A DNA stretch of 64,000 nucleotides from Actinoplanes derwentensis (GCF_900104725.1 NZ_LT629758.1:1736001-1800000); one strand, 5' to 3'. Numbered from the stretch's first letter, positions 32,960 to 42,140 are shown. Numbers and translations are program-made. The notes: generated by a model from the letters alone, not told the origin.

Positions 32960-33594
32960 TGGTTGACATTTACGATCCCGATCCTTCAGGTATCCACTTG
33001 ATAGTTGAGCGCTGGTATCCAGATGAGGCCACCTGGATTCAGCTCGCATTTTCCCAGTTCACGAACACCAAATTTGCGTATTCGACTACTGCGGTCCTGG
33101 AAGATCCTGAGTTGCCTGCCGACGAGCAGACCAACCCTCGATCAGTTCCGATCCTTCAACCTGGTTTGGCTACGGTGTCGTTCTCCAGATTGCACTCACA
33201 GCTCTACCGACCGCTGAAGGTAGGGGACGAAGTCCGTTGCCGATACGACAATAGGACGCTCTTCGATGGGATCGTTTCACAGACGAGTGTCAGTGGACGT
33301 TTAGACCGCCCTGGAGTGTTCGTCTGGGATTTCACTGCAACACTCATTAGCGATTCGGTTCTGGCATTGACTGAGGAGTATTGCTGGGTTGGCAGTCTGC
33401 CTGAAGAGCGTGCCATTGAACGATTGAAACGCGTAGAAACCCTCGGCTGGACTGTGGCTGTCCAGCAACCCACGACGGTCTCTTCAAACCGCAAGCTCCA
33501 GACCCAAACATTGATCCGTGAACCTGTCGTATTCGAAACATCGAATGGTGTCATCGAGTTCGTCGGTTCTGGATACCTCAACGAGATTGATTGA
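32956..33594 (+). CDS. Distal tail / minor tail protein
   Basis: A 212-residue, beta-rich protein directly after the tape measure gene (ATGA overlap), the usual place of a Dit-like protein. It contains QLYRPLKVGDEVRCRYDNRT and LFDGIVSQTSVSGRLDRPGV, the pattern of tail proteins with a small OB-like beta barrel found in actinophage minor tail proteins. It probably forms the ring at the tail tip. Exact family cannot be assigned from sequence reading. Confidence 0.6.
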   Translation: MMVDIYDPDPSGIHLIVERWYPDEATWIQLAFSQFTNTKFAYSTTAVLEDPELPADEQTNPRSVPILQPGLATVSFSRLHSQLYRPLKVGDEVRCRYDNRTLFDGIVSQTSVSGRLDRPGVFVWDFTATLISDSVLALTEEYCWVGSLPEERAIERLKRVETLGWTVAVQQPTTVSSNRKLQTQTLIREPVVFETSNGVIEFVGSGYLNEID

Positions 33595-33604
33595 GAGGCA
33601 CCCA

Positions 33605-33879
33605 TTGATTATCTTCGTCAAACGTCCAGCTTCCGGAGTCGCATCGGCTCCCATGGATAAGGTCGCGGTGTTCGTCGACAGTGATGGACTGCTTCAGTCT
33701 AAGGATCAGGCTGGAGTTTTGAAGACCCTTGGTGATGGGATTACGTCGGTCGCTCTGATCAACACTGCCGGTCTTAACAAGACGTACCGCATCACCCGTG
33801 ACTCGGGTGGAACCTTCGACTTCGTTGTCGCCGATGGTGCTCAGGGCATCCAGGGTCCACAGGGCATTCAGGGTCCTCA
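33605..33879 (+). pseudogene. Tail fibre protein, 5' part (split by IS1031-type element)
   Basis: TTG 33605 with GAGAGG 6 bases upstream. The protein begins MIIFVKRPASGVASAPMDKV, has an N-terminal tail-binding domain, and enters a collagen-like run (GAQGIQGPQGIQGPQ) where the IS lies. The target is TCA (33877-33879). Joined to 35289-36081 it gives 355 residues with the collagen-like run continuing in frame, so no base was lost. Confidence 0.85.
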
Positions 33880-33896
33880 GAGGGCGGTAAGAAAGA

Positions 33897-34304
33897 TTAG
33901 GTCCGTTTCGGGATGAGAGTGAATATTCCGGGTTCGTTCTCGATCAGGATTCCGCGGCTGACCATGCGTTTGAGTCGTGCCCGCGCGCCTTCGACGTGTT
34001 TCGGCGCGGGGTCGACGCCGACGGCGAGGCAGACGTCCTTGGCGCGCATCCCGGCCGGGTTCGCCGCGAGAGCGGCGAGAATCTGTTGGTAAGGGGCGCT
34101 GGCGATCGTCGGGTCGTCGTCGGTGAACTGCTCGGCGGCAAGGTCGCGCAGGGTCGTGCGGGTAGTCGCCAGATCGGCCAGCTCGCTGTCAAGGCGGGCG
34201 AGTTCGGCGGTGAGTGCGGTGATCTGCTCGCGGAGCTGGTCGGCGGCGTGACCAGCGGTGGTCTCTCGCTCGGCGATCAGGTCGAGGATCGCGGTCAGGT
34301 ACAC
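33897..34304 (-). CDS. IS passenger protein: coiled coil plus winged-helix-like domain
   Basis: A 135-residue protein 7 bases downstream of the transposase gene and in the same direction. Residues 1-60 form a long coiled coil (LIAERETTAGHAADQLREQI, TALTAELARLDSELADLATT). Residues 70-135 resemble a winged helix (ILAALAANPAGMRAKDVCLA, RLKRMVSRGILIENEPGIFT). It could bind IS ends or regulate the transposase. I know no named family; that it belongs to the IS is clear from the element boundaries. Confidence 0.7.
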   Translation of the reverse strand: MYLTAILDLIAERETTAGHAADQLREQITALTAELARLDSELADLATTRTTLRDLAAEQFTDDDPTIASAPYQQILAALAANPAGMRAKDVCLAVGVDPAPKHVEGARARLKRMVSRGILIENEPGIFTLIPKRT

Positions 34305-34311
34305 GGCGGAT

Positions 34312-35184
34312 TCACCGCCAGGTCGGCGTGACGGCGTTCGTCAGCCGACGCACGATGTTGGCCGTGGAGGCCCAGAGCGTGCGTGACACGCTCGATTCGG
34401 GCCGGCTCTCGTATTCGCGGGTCAGCCGCCGGTGCAGCATCAGGGTGCCGTTGACCTGCTCGACCAGCCATCGCTTCTTCACCGGCACGAACCCGGGCCG
34501 GACATCGGAGCGTTTCACGACCTCCACGTCGATGCCCAGCACGGCACCGTGCAGGGCGAAGTCCTGTTTGAACCCGGCGTCGACGAAGGCACGGGTCACC
34601 GTCGGCGTGTGTTCGGCGACCTTGTCCAGCAGCCGGATCCCGATCGCGTTGTCGGTCACGGACGCGGCGGTCACGATCACCGCGATGATCAGGCCGAGAG
34701 CGTCCACGGCCAGGCCGCGTTTGCGGCCGGGAACCTTCTTGCCGGCGTCTTTGCCGGTGGTCGCGGCGGGGACGTGGTTCGCGGCCCGGATCGACTGGGT
34801 GTCCAGGATGACCGCGGTCGGGTCCTCGGCACGGCCGGCCTTCTCGCGGGCCTGACAGCGCAGCAGGTCATGAATCGCGGCATCGGTGCCGTCATCACGC
34901 CACAACCCGAAGTAGTAGTAGGTCACCGGCTTCTGGGGCAGATCGTGCGGCAGGTACGCCCACTGGCAGCCGGTCCGGTTCTGATACAGGATCGCGTTCA
35001 CGATCTCTCGGAGATCCTGGTCGCCCACGCGTCCCGCGACCGAGACCCGTTTGGCTCTCCAGGCGTCCAGGAACGGGCCGATCAGCGCCCACTGTTCATC
35101 GGTGACGTCACTGGGGTACGGCTTACGCACGTTCATGACCAGCCCAACCGTGCAGCCGACCGGCCTGACGTGACCGATGTTCAT
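34312..35184 (-). CDS. IS5 family transposase (IS1031 group)
   Basis: A 290-residue transposase with the IS5-type N-terminal domain (YPSDVTDEQWALIGPFLDAW, TGCQWAYLPHDLP, YYYFGLWRDDGTDAAIHDLL) and a DDE core: AVILDTQSI, AFVDAGFKQDF and KKRWLVEQVNGTLMLHRRLT. Intact. The true start may be the internal ATG before NVRKPYPSD, 16 codons in. Divergent from nothing in the IS; the passenger gene follows it. Confidence 0.93.
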   Translation of the reverse strand: MNIGHVRPVGCTVGLVMNVRKPYPSDVTDEQWALIGPFLDAWRAKRVSVAGRVGDQDLREIVNAILYQNRTGCQWAYLPHDLPQKPVTYYYFGLWRDDGTDAAIHDLLRCQAREKAGRAEDPTAVILDTQSIRAANHVPAATTGKDAGKKVPGRKRGLAVDALGLIIAVIVTAASVTDNAIGIRLLDKVAEHTPTVTRAFVDAGFKQDFALHGAVLGIDVEVVKRSDVRPGFVPVKKRWLVEQVNGTLMLHRRLTREYESRPESSVSRTLWASTANIVRRLTNAVTPTWR

Positions 35185-35288
35185 CTATCACGCCATCGAG
35201 TGATCACTATCTACCGCGTACCCGCAGAACGATCTCCAAACGGACCCAACGCATAGATCAACCTAAACAGTCCGTGACCGCCCTCTCA

Positions 35289-36081
35289 GGGGAACGTCGG
35301 ACCACAGGGACCGGCAGGCACACCTTCACCTGTCGCTTCGGTCCACGGGCGGACAGGTGCTGTCGTTGGTGTCCTCGGTGATTATGCGGGCATCTACACA
35401 ACGACTGCTCAAGCTGCTGCTGCCGCACCAGTTCAGAACTTCAACGGTCGTACCGGGAACATCGTTCCTCAACAGGCTGACTATGACGCGTTCTTCACGA
35501 CGGTTGCTGAGGCCAGTGCTGCTGCTCCTGTTCAGAGTGTCCAGGGTCAGACCGGCAACGTCACGATCGCCCCTGCTGACATCGGTCTAGGCACGATCAC
35601 GGTCCCTGCCACTACACGATTCCAGTCGACTGCCGCTCAGGCTCTGACAACCACTGCCGCTACTGCTGGCACCCTGACGATTCCGGCGAACAAACTGGTT
35701 GCTGGCTCCACCTTCGATGTCGTCGTTCTGTTCTCGTCTCTGATCAACACCACGGCGGCATCCAACCTGGTGCTAACGATCCGGTCCAACGCCATTCAAG
35801 TGACGACTGCAACCATCGCTCTAGGCACTACCCCTGTTGCCTCCCCAGGTCGTGGCGGAGAGGCACGCTTCCGTGTGGTGTTCCGAAGCGCCGGATCTAG
35901 TGGGTCAGTGATCGCTAACGGCGCGGTTCAGGTCAACAACTTGATGCCGATGGCAAGCAACACAGCCGGAACAATCACTGTCAACACGACTGCGTCAGTG
36001 ACTCTGGATGTCCTGGTGAACGTCTCTGCTGCAACGACTACCGGTCAGGTCCAGTCCGTTTCTATCGACCAGATTCTCTGA
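35289..36081 (+). pseudogene. Tail fibre protein, 3' part
   Basis: After the IS the frame continues GNVGPQGPAGTPSPVASVHG, finishing the collagen-like run, followed by repeated fibre units (HGRTGAVVGVLGDYA, NGRTGNIVPQQADYD, QGQTGNVTIAPADIG) as in many siphophage fibres, and a beta-rich C-terminal domain of about 160 residues that probably forms the receptor-contact head. Ends at TGA 36079-36081. Confidence 0.85.
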
Positions 36082-36090
36082 GGGGTAACT

Positions 36091-37080
36091 GAACTGATCT
36101 CAGCAAGGAATTGAAGCCGATTCGGGATGACACGGGTGAATAGGTAGTTTCGGACGGTCCTCGAAAAAGACGTGGAGCCATCGATAGACAGGTCTTGCGA
36201 CAGATCCACGTCTTCGAGAGGGCTCCACGTGCTGGCTTATCGTGCCATGGTCGACGTCCCGAGGGAACTGGTGCAGTACGTGGCGCGGTTGCTCCATGCC
36301 GAGCGCCGCGCCCGTGGCACGCGGAAGAAGACACGTGCGCTGACCTGCTTCTACCAGGCGTTACTCGTACTCGTCTGGTTCCGTAAGCAGGAAGACCTGA
36401 CACTGCTGGGCGCCGGTTTCGGGGTCTCCCGGGCGACCGCGTACCGCTACCGCGACGAGGGCATCGCGGTGCTCGCCGCCCAGGCACAGGACCTGCACAC
36501 CGCTCTGAAGCGGGTCGCCGCCGACGGCTGGTCGTACGTCATCCTCGACGGCAAACTGTTCGACTGCGACCGGCTGACCGAGACCACCCTGTCGGTCAAG
36601 GGAAAGACGATCGACGCCTGGTTCTCCGGAAAGCACCGCGACTTCGGCGCGAACATTCAGGCGATCATGCGCCCGGACGGACTGCCGATCTGGACATCGG
36701 CGGCGATGCCGGGGCATCTGCACGACACCAGCTGCGCCCGCGACCTCGGCGTCACCGCCGCCCTGAACTGGTCCGCCGCCGAACTCGACCTGCCGGCCTT
36801 GGCCGACTCCGGCTACGAAAGCACTGGTCAGGGCATCAAAACCCCAATCAAGCAACCGGCCGACGGTAAACCCCTCGCCGTCGACAACCGCGCCTACAAC
36901 CGGCTCCTACGCGGTCTGCGCTGGCAGGGCGAACGCGGCTTCGCGATCCTCGTCGGACGCTGGAAAGCCCTGCGCCGCACCACGATAAGCCCACGCCGCA
37001 CCGGCGATGTCGTCGCCGCCGCGCTGCACCTGACCCATTTCGAATACAAATACCTAACCGGATCTTGCTGAGATCAGTTC
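36091..37080 (+). mobile_element. IS5-family (ISL2-type) insertion sequence between RBS and start codon
   Basis: 990 bases with perfect 17-bp terminal repeats, GAACTGATCTCAGCAAG and its complement. The duplication ACT (36088-36090, 37081-37083) fits the ANY target of the ISL2 group. Before insertion AGGGG (36081-36085) lay 7 bases from ATG 37084; the element now parts them. Confidence 0.92.
36229..37071 (+). CDS. IS5 family transposase (ISL2 group)
   Basis: A 280-residue transposase with a helix-turn-helix-like N-terminal domain (QEDLTLLGAGFGVSRATAYR) and a DDE_Tnp_4-type core (SYVILDGKLFDCDRL, ALADSGYES, GERGFAILVGRWKALR). GTG 36229 is preferred as start because GAGAGGG lies just upstream; a frame extension of 19 codons runs into the IS end. 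Intact, so possibly active. Confidence 0.9.
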   Translation: MLAYRAMVDVPRELVQYVARLLHAERRARGTRKKTRALTCFYQALLVLVWFRKQEDLTLLGAGFGVSRATAYRYRDEGIAVLAAQAQDLHTALKRVAADGWSYVILDGKLFDCDRLTETTLSVKGKTIDAWFSGKHRDFGANIQAIMRPDGLPIWTSAAMPGHLHDTSCARDLGVTAALNWSAAELDLPALADSGYESTGQGIKTPIKQPADGKPLAVDNRAYNRLLRGLRWQGERGFAILVGRWKALRRTTISPRRTGDVVAAALHLTHFEYKYLTGSC

Positions 37081-37083
37081 ACT

Positions 37084-37260
37084 ATGTCTAACCACATTGA
37101 ATTCAGGATCGTCAACACACTCGCTCCCAGCGGTCAGGTAGCCGGCAGTCGACTCCAGGTCCGCACCAAGGATGTCGTCGCTTCGGTTCTGGGGCTGATC
37201 CCTCTTGCTGCCACATGGTCTGCGTGGACAGACGTTTCCGTTGAAGTAGTGAACGAATGA
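37084..37260 (+). CDS. Small tail-region protein, cut from its RBS by an IS
   Basis: A 58-residue protein, MSNHIEFRIVNTLAPSGQVA and then SRLQVRTKDVVASVLGLIPL, ending WTDVSVEVVNE. Codon use fits the phage. Its stop overlaps the start of the 362-residue gene (ATGA). The ISL2-type element lies between AGGGG and this ATG, so translation should be weak unless the IS supplies signals. The role is unknown; it may be a short minor tail component. Confidence 0.65.
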   Translation: MSNHIEFRIVNTLAPSGQVAGSRLQVRTKDVVASVLGLIPLAATWSAWTDVSVEVVNE

Positions 37261-38345
37261 CCTTCACAGCTATAGAGCCATCTCTGTTCTGGAGCTCAGC
37301 TACCGTAATCGATGTCACCCGATACAAATACGAGCTGGAAGTCAGCAACGTCAACGTCGTCAACCATCGTCGATTCGAAGCCCTCACCAACGGCAACAAC
37401 TACCCCGATGATAGTCGATGGATGGGTCCTCCGGCTGGCGGTAATCCTGGCACGACTTCGTTCGAAACCAACGGCGTCTATCCGTTCGCAGCCTTCGCTT
37501 TCATCGGGGACGGTCTCACTCATACGTTCGTTGTCGAGGCGTTCGCCAACCCGCAGCGTGGCGCTCTGATCGCCATCTACAGCAAAGCCAACTACCCGCC
37601 TGGAACTCGGTCACCGCAGTCGATGGGATTTGGCTCGACCACTCTTCCGATTCCTCCGAACAGTCCCACCATCACAGTCAATTTCCCGACGATCGACGGT
37701 CGTTTGTACTACTTCGAGGTGGCTCCTCCGAGTGCTGAAGCCGACACCCCAGGGCAGCCCGGCAGCGGTACCCACCAGTCGTTTCGGATCACGGTCAATC
37801 CGTCCGGGTTTCCTGATGCTCCAGCACCCGGCACTGAGGACGACGACGGTACTCCTAAAGACACACCGATTGGTGAAGACCCTCGGGATGTAGATGTCCC
37901 TCGTCCTACCACTCCTGCCGAACCTGAGACCTGTAGGTCTGTTTTGGACATGTGTAATGACTACAGCATCGCTACGGGTTCTGCGGTGCGCATCGATTGG
38001 CGTAACCGACGCATCCTGATCGTCGATCCTCAAGAGGCCTTACCTCCGGGTGTCGTCAACGGTCTAGGTGCCTCGTACTACAGCCGGATCACTGTCGACG
38101 TAGAAGCTGGAGACGAAACGCTACGTCTCGATGAAGGGTCTCAGGTCCAGACTGCTAGCGGTGACTGGCTAGACAACGACCTGAGGGTCTTGGATACCCA
38201 AGGGTGTCAACGGCTTCCTATGCCGAATCTGCCTCCTGGCAAAACTGTCCGTCTGCAGTACACGTTCACTCCGGATCGGTTCACTGCTCAGGTGGATTTG
38301 GTGTACGACGAAGTGCCATTGAAGAGCAAGATCTACTCAGACTAA
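37257..38345 (+). CDS. Minor tail / virion structural protein
   Basis: A 362-residue protein between two fibre genes. The first part is beta-rich with aromatic residues and a HTFVVEAFANPQRGALIAIY stretch like a carbohydrate-binding or bacterial Ig-type fold. Then comes a Pro/Asp-rich linker (residues 185-225: APAPGTEDDDGTPKDTPIGE) and a C-terminal beta domain (YYSRITVDVEAGDETLRLDE to LPPGKTVRLQYTFTPDRFTA). It is probably part of the tail tip or adhesin. Starts in an ATGA overlap. Confidence 0.6.
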   Translation: MTFTAIEPSLFWSSATVIDVTRYKYELEVSNVNVVNHRRFEALTNGNNYPDDSRWMGPPAGGNPGTTSFETNGVYPFAAFAFIGDGLTHTFVVEAFANPQRGALIAIYSKANYPPGTRSPQSMGFGSTTLPIPPNSPTITVNFPTIDGRLYYFEVAPPSAEADTPGQPGSGTHQSFRITVNPSGFPDAPAPGTEDDDGTPKDTPIGEDPRDVDVPRPTTPAEPETCRSVLDMCNDYSIATGSAVRIDWRNRRILIVDPQEALPPGVVNGLGASYYSRITVDVEAGDETLRLDEGSQVQTASGDWLDNDLRVLDTQGCQRLPMPNLPPGKTVRLQYTFTPDRFTAQVDLVYDEVPLKSKIYSD

Positions 38346-38403
38346 GAACCAAACACAAAGAGCAATACTCTAAGGGTGGTTTCTAAGAAAGGAAGTGGCA
38401 TCC

Positions 38404-38748
38404 ATGAAAGTCCGTGAACGCAAACCTATCGACCTACCGGCCGGTACGACGCTCATCAAGAACTACCGATTCGCTGTGATGGTGGACGGTGAGAAGGTCT
38501 ACCTCACCGATGAAGACATCGACTCTGTTCTGTTCCGCATCCGCGACGCTTCGAAGAGTCTGGTGATGTCGTATCCGCTGGTGTGCACAGGCGACCTCTG
38601 GTCTGTGGAGATCCCTGCCACCGAAACTCAGACGTGGTCCGACCACCGAGCTTTGTACTACGTCGTTGACAAGATCGTCGTTGACCGTGTGAGCCGCTAT
38701 ATCGAAGGACCAATCCGAGTGTCGCCCTATGGAGGTTTTGGAAAATGA
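38404..38748 (+). CDS. Small tail protein before the collagen-like fibre gene
   Basis: A 114-residue protein beginning [20 protein letters not shown] and containing [20 protein letters not shown] and [20 protein letters not shown]. The pattern resembles the small N-terminal domain of baseplate/upper-fibre proteins. AAGGAA lies before ATG 38404; an in-frame GTG at 38395 is less likely. The stop overlaps the fibre gene start (ATGA), so it may be a fibre adaptor. Confidence 0.6.
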   Translation: MKVRERKPIDLPAGTTLIKNYRFAVMVDGEKVYLTDEDIDSVLFRIRDASKSLVMSYPLVCTGDLWSVEIPATETQTWSDHRALYYVVDKIVVDRVSRYIEGPIRVSPYGGFGK

Positions 38749-40277
38749 GTGAGATCGAGATTGTAGAGATTCTGGAAGGTACCCCCGGTCCTCGGGGTGA
38801 GAAGGGAGATCCCGGTGCGGCGTCTACTGTCCCTGGTCCGGCTGGACCTGCTGGCGTTGCGGGACCTCCGGGTCCTACTGGCGCGGCATCTACCGTTGCG
38901 GGTCCGATGGGTCCTGCTGGTCCTGTTGGTCCGCAAGGCGTTGCTGGTGTTACAGGTCCGACAGGCTCTCAGGGACCGACAGGGCTAACCGGTCCTACCG
39001 GTCCTGCTGGGAGTACAGGCGCAACCGGTCCGGCTGGGCCTACCGGTGCAGCTTCTACTGTTCCTGGACCAATTGGACCTGCTGGTGCTACCGGTCCTGC
39101 TGGTCCCACGGGACCTGCTGGTGCTGATTCGACTGTGCCCGGTCCTGCTGGCGCAACGGGTGCCACGGGTCCTCAGGGTTTGACGGGAGCGACCGGACCT
39201 CAAGGCATTCAGGGTGTCAAGGGCGATACCGGTAACACCGGTGCCACTGGAAGTACGGGTGCCACAGGTCCACAGGGTTCGCCGAACACCCTTTCCATCG
39301 GGACGGTCACAAAGATTTCTGCTGGTGGAACTCCTACTGCTTCGGTCACTGGCACTGCTCCCAACCAGACTCTGAACCTCGGTTTGGTCACTGGTGACGG
39401 TGGAGCTGCTGGTGGGTCTCTGACTTACACCGTAATCGGTAGTGGTAGTTCTGCGGTCAGCGCCACAACAGGCAACCTGTACGTCATCGATACATCAACG
39501 TCAGTGCGACAGGTCAACCTTCCTGGCTCTCCGGCTGCTGGCGCGACTGTCGCATTCAAGAAAGCAACATCTGACCTCAATTACATCACGATCACGGACC
39601 CCAGTAGCTACACCATCGACGGAGAAGCGAACCTCCGGCTGTTCGGTCGCGATCAAACAGTGACTCTGATGTGGTCGGGATCTACGGCTACCGGTTGGAA
39701 GGTCGTTAACAAAGCCAATCCTGCACCCACCCAATACATCCCTTCCCTTGGGGTTTACGGCTCCAACTGGCAGTCAAATCAGATATTGAGCGGTTTAGCT
39801 CAGGGTGCGAACATGAGCCTCGCCGCCGGTACTGCGTATTACGTTCCAGTCTGGAATCCGACTCCGTGCCGGATCTCGACGGTTGGACTTCAGCTCCAAT
39901 CAAACTTTGGGGGGTCGGCGTTGTATGCGGGGGTGTTCTCGTGCAGCACTACTAACGCATCGATGCCGGGTGCTCTGTTGGGTTCGGGAAACCTTGACGA
40001 CTCTGTAGCTGGATTTAGGCAGTCCACTCTGGGAGGTACCCCCGTAACAGTCCCGGCAGGATGGAATTTCATTGCCTGGCTTGCAATCGGTGGCGCAGCT
40101 AGTGTCGTTTCGGCAGTTGGCACTCCTGCGTGGGCTGGGCACGTGAATTCGTCGACTTTTATTCCTGCTACGTGTGCCACGAAATCGGGTCAGGTCACTC
40201 TGGTGTCAAATCCGGCATCGCCGGGGCTCGTCTCGGGTGTCGGGTCCTGCCCTGCGTCTCTCTACTTCGTAAGCTGA
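38745..40277 (+). CDS. Collagen-like tail fibre protein
   Basis: A 510-residue fibre. After a short N-terminal part ([20 protein letters not shown]) comes a Gly-x-y collagen-like run from about residue 12 to 184, with repeated units such as [14 protein letters not shown]. Then a beta domain ([20 protein letters not shown]), a trimerisation-type stretch and a C-terminal head ([20 protein letters not shown] onwards). It should form a long triple-helical spike for host binding. It is the only large structural gene past the tape measure, besides the 37257 gene, left whole by the IS elements. Confidence 0.88.
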   Translation: MSEIEIVEILEGTPGPRGEKGDPGAASTVPGPAGPAGVAGPPGPTGAASTVAGPMGPAGPVGPQGVAGVTGPTGSQGPTGLTGPTGPAGSTGATGPAGPTGAASTVPGPIGPAGATGPAGPTGPAGADSTVPGPAGATGATGPQGLTGATGPQGIQGVKGDTGNTGATGSTGATGPQGSPNTLSIGTVTKISAGGTPTASVTGTAPNQTLNLGLVTGDGGAAGGSLTYTVIGSGSSAVSATTGNLYVIDTSTSVRQVNLPGSPAAGATVAFKKATSDLNYITITDPSSYTIDGEANLRLFGRDQTVTLMWSGSTATGWKVVNKANPAPTQYIPSLGVYGSNWQSNQILSGLAQGANMSLAAGTAYYVPVWNPTPCRISTVGLQLQSNFGGSALYAGVFSCSTTNASMPGALLGSGNLDDSVAGFRQSTLGGTPVTVPAGWNFIAWLAIGGAASVVSAVGTPAWAGHVNSSTFIPATCATKSGQVTLVSNPASPGLVSGVGSCPASLYFVS

Positions 40278-40296
40278 TCAGGAGGTAAAAAGGTTT

Positions 40297-40983
40297 ATGC
40301 CAGCACTGAACAATTTCCTTCGAACGTTCCGAGAGAAGGTGAACAAGAAGTACCCGAACCGCAAGAAGACTTCGGACGGAACCCTGGGTGACCAGGCACA
40401 TAAGTCTCGGGTTTCGGAACACAACCCAGATGGTGACGGCACGATCGACGCTTGGGACATGGACTGTAACCTCCTCGGCTCCTCTAACGACACTGGTTCT
40501 GCTGCTGAAGACGCAGAGGTTCGTAAGGTCATAGCCGAATTCTTGAAGCAGCCACAGGCTCAACTCGTCATCTACAACAAGCACATTCATAACGTCGACA
40601 TCGACGAACCTGGTGAATGGCGTTGGTACGGCGACTGGTCTAGCGGCAAAAACCCCCATGACCATCACGCTCATTTGCAGTCTAAGCAGTCCAGAGAAGA
40701 CATCACCTACAAGGGCAACCTTGACGGTGTGGTGAATGCTCAGCCGAAGCCTGCTACTGGTGAGCTCAGTCGAGGCGACACGGGCGAACGAGTGAAAGCT
40801 CTTCAGCGTGGTTTGCGCAAAGTCTTTCCGCTGTACTCCGGTGACCTCGAAGTCGATGGGCAGTACGGTTTGCGCACGGAAAAAGCTGTAGCCCAGTTCC
40901 AGAAACGCTCTGGACTGAAGGTCGATGGTGTCGTCGGCGGCATCACGAGAGCAGCGCTCGCGAAGCACGGAATCAAACTCTGA
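40297..40983 (+). CDS. Endolysin: M15-like peptidase plus peptidoglycan-binding domain
   Basis: A 228-residue lysin with GGAGGT before its ATG. Residues 20-140 are an M15-type peptidase: SRVSEHNPDGDGTIDAWDMD supplies the His/Asp zinc ligands and NPHDHHAHLQ the later catalytic/ligand histidines. Residues 155-228 are a PG_binding_1 domain (LSRGDTGERVKALQRGLRKV, TEKAVAQFQKRSGLKVDGVV). It should cleave peptide bonds in the host cell wall. The holin-like gene is far away on the other strand. Confidence 0.9.
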   Translation: MPALNNFLRTFREKVNKKYPNRKKTSDGTLGDQAHKSRVSEHNPDGDGTIDAWDMDCNLLGSSNDTGSAAEDAEVRKVIAEFLKQPQAQLVIYNKHIHNVDIDEPGEWRWYGDWSSGKNPHDHHAHLQSKQSREDITYKGNLDGVVNAQPKPATGELSRGDTGERVKALQRGLRKVFPLYSGDLEVDGQYGLRTEKAVAQFQKRSGLKVDGVVGGITRAALAKHGIKL

Positions 40984-40997
40984 CAAAGTTAGATGCT

Positions 40998-41012
40998 CGG
41001 CATAGTATGCCG
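40998..41012. promoter_or_regulatory. Odd-centred dyad, second location
   Basis: CGGCATA-G-TATGCCG, the complement of the core of the dyad at 19285-19301, placed between the endolysin stop and the shared terminator. Reuse of the same 15 bases at two prophage sites 21.7 kb apart suggests a protein-binding site. Confidence 0.5.
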
Positions 41013-41083
41013 TCCCTTTTCGTCCGATTCGTGGTCACGGACCGATGTGCGAGGATCGAGCACCTGAAGCGCACACCACAAAG

Positions 41084-41113
41084 AAGGACCCCCACCGGTT
41101 GGTGGGGGTCCTT
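41084..41113. terminator. Strong bidirectional terminator
   Basis: AAGGACCCCCACC and GGTGGGGGTCCTT form a perfect 13-bp stem with a GGTT loop, with A-rich and T-containing flanks. It ends both the late operon and the converging integrase gene. Confidence 0.9.
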
Positions 41114-41169
41114 TGCCATTCCTGCTGGGGACTGACCAGCGCTATTCTACTGGATTGGTCGGCTAGCGG

Positions 41170-42054
41170 TTACAGCCTGTCTCCGAGCTTGGCTGAACGA
41201 GCAGCACCTAACGCCCGTTGCTGAGCACGTGCTCTGCCGTAGACACTCGTCATGATGCTTCGCTCAGACCATCCAAACAGCTTGTTCATGTCCGGTGTCG
41301 AGATACCAGCTTCCATAGCTCGATCTGCTGCTGTGTGGCGGATCGACTTTGCATCCACGTGACCCAGACCAGCTTTCTTGGCCCGACGGACGACGATGTC
41401 TCTGAGAGTTGTGATACCCATCCCCAGGTCCGATTGCCTTCCGGTAAGCCACAACCAGGGTGATCCGGATTGCCTGTGCTTCTCGCGTAGCTTCATATAT
41501 TGCTCGATGGCTCGCGCTGTCTTGTCTCCGAACGGGATCGGACGCAGATAGGTCTTGGAGACGGAGACGTTAGCCACCTGATTCAACCAATCGATGTCTT
41601 CGACGCGCAGCAACCGAACCTCTGTGTTGCGCATCCCACCAGCTTCACTCATCAGACGGATTATGGCGGCGTCCCGCTTGTCTCGCAGATTGGGTCCGTC
41701 ACACGCTTTGATCAGCTTCCGGAGTTCAACCTCAGAGAGCACCCGAGGTGGTACGTCGTCGATGCTCGGTTGTGGCAGGCCCTTGAGCGGGTTCCGGGAG
41801 ATGTGTTCCTCGGAGACGCACCAGTTGAAGTAGGCACCCAGGTTGATGTAATGGTGCAGCCGTGTGGAGCCTTTGAACTTGCCGATCCAGGACTCTAACA
41901 GTTCTTCCAGGTCTAGCCTGCTGGCAGTGTGTACAGGCCCACCAGTGAAGTCAGCGACTTTGGCTCTGGACTTCCGGTAGTTGGTGACTGTCTGAGCGCT
42001 GATGCCGCGTAGCCGTAAGTGCCGCTCGTAGCTGAGCCAGACGCGATCGTCCAT
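41170..42054 (-). CDS. int: Tyrosine recombinase (phage integrase)
   Basis: A 294-residue integrase from ATG 42054 (GGGGAG 11 bases upstream); GTG 42090 would add 12 residues. Residues 1-90 are the core-binding domain (YERHLRLRGISAQTVTNYRK). The catalytic domain has Arg142 in GMRNTEVRLL, Lys167 in SKTYLRPI, Arg239 in KSIRHTAAD, Trp262 in FGWSE and Tyr272 in SVYGRA. The usual first His of the HxxR box is Lys here, an unusual but conservative change. It lies beside attR and reads away from it, as expected. Confidence 0.93.
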   Translation of the reverse strand: MDDRVWLSYERHLRLRGISAQTVTNYRKSRAKVADFTGGPVHTASRLDLEELLESWIGKFKGSTRLHHYINLGAYFNWCVSEEHISRNPLKGLPQPSIDDVPPRVLSEVELRKLIKACDGPNLRDKRDAAIIRLMSEAGGMRNTEVRLLRVEDIDWLNQVANVSVSKTYLRPIPFGDKTARAIEQYMKLREKHRQSGSPWLWLTGRQSDLGMGITTLRDIVVRRAKKAGLGHVDAKSIRHTAADRAMEAGISTPDMNKLFGWSERSIMTSVYGRARAQQRALGAARSAKLGDRL

Positions 42055-42101
42055 GAGTGCCGGATCTCCCCAATAGTTAGGGGTCTCCACAGTCCCTGTG
42101 C

Positions 42102-42140
42102 CTGACAGGCCGGAAGTTAGGGCGTAGATTCGCCCTGGTG
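42102..42140 (+). promoter_or_regulatory. Phage-borne promoter and start codon for the interrupted merR gene
   Basis: CTGACA (42102-42107), a 17-base spacer, TAGATT (42125-42130), 7 bases, then GTG 42138. This is a good sigma-70-type promoter in the leaderless arrangement; no ribosome-binding site is present. The hairpin AGGGCG/CGCCCT (42119-42136) overlaps it. All of it is prophage DNA, left of the attR core. Confidence 0.65.

Larger units (their letters stand above)
33880..35285 (-). mobile_element. IS5-family (IS1031-type) insertion sequence with passenger gene
   Basis: 1,406 bases with ends GAGGGCGGT and ACCGCCCTC and a second matching block TTAGGT a few bases further in. The duplication TCA (33877-33879, 35286-35288) fits the TNA target of the IS1031 group. 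Besides the transposase it has a second gene on the same strand, so it is longer than a minimal IS5 element. Confidence 0.9.

Noticed and set aside
38800..39300. Dense short repeats as a CRISPR-like array
   Set aside because: The repeats are codons for Gly-x-y collagen-like units in one long open frame.
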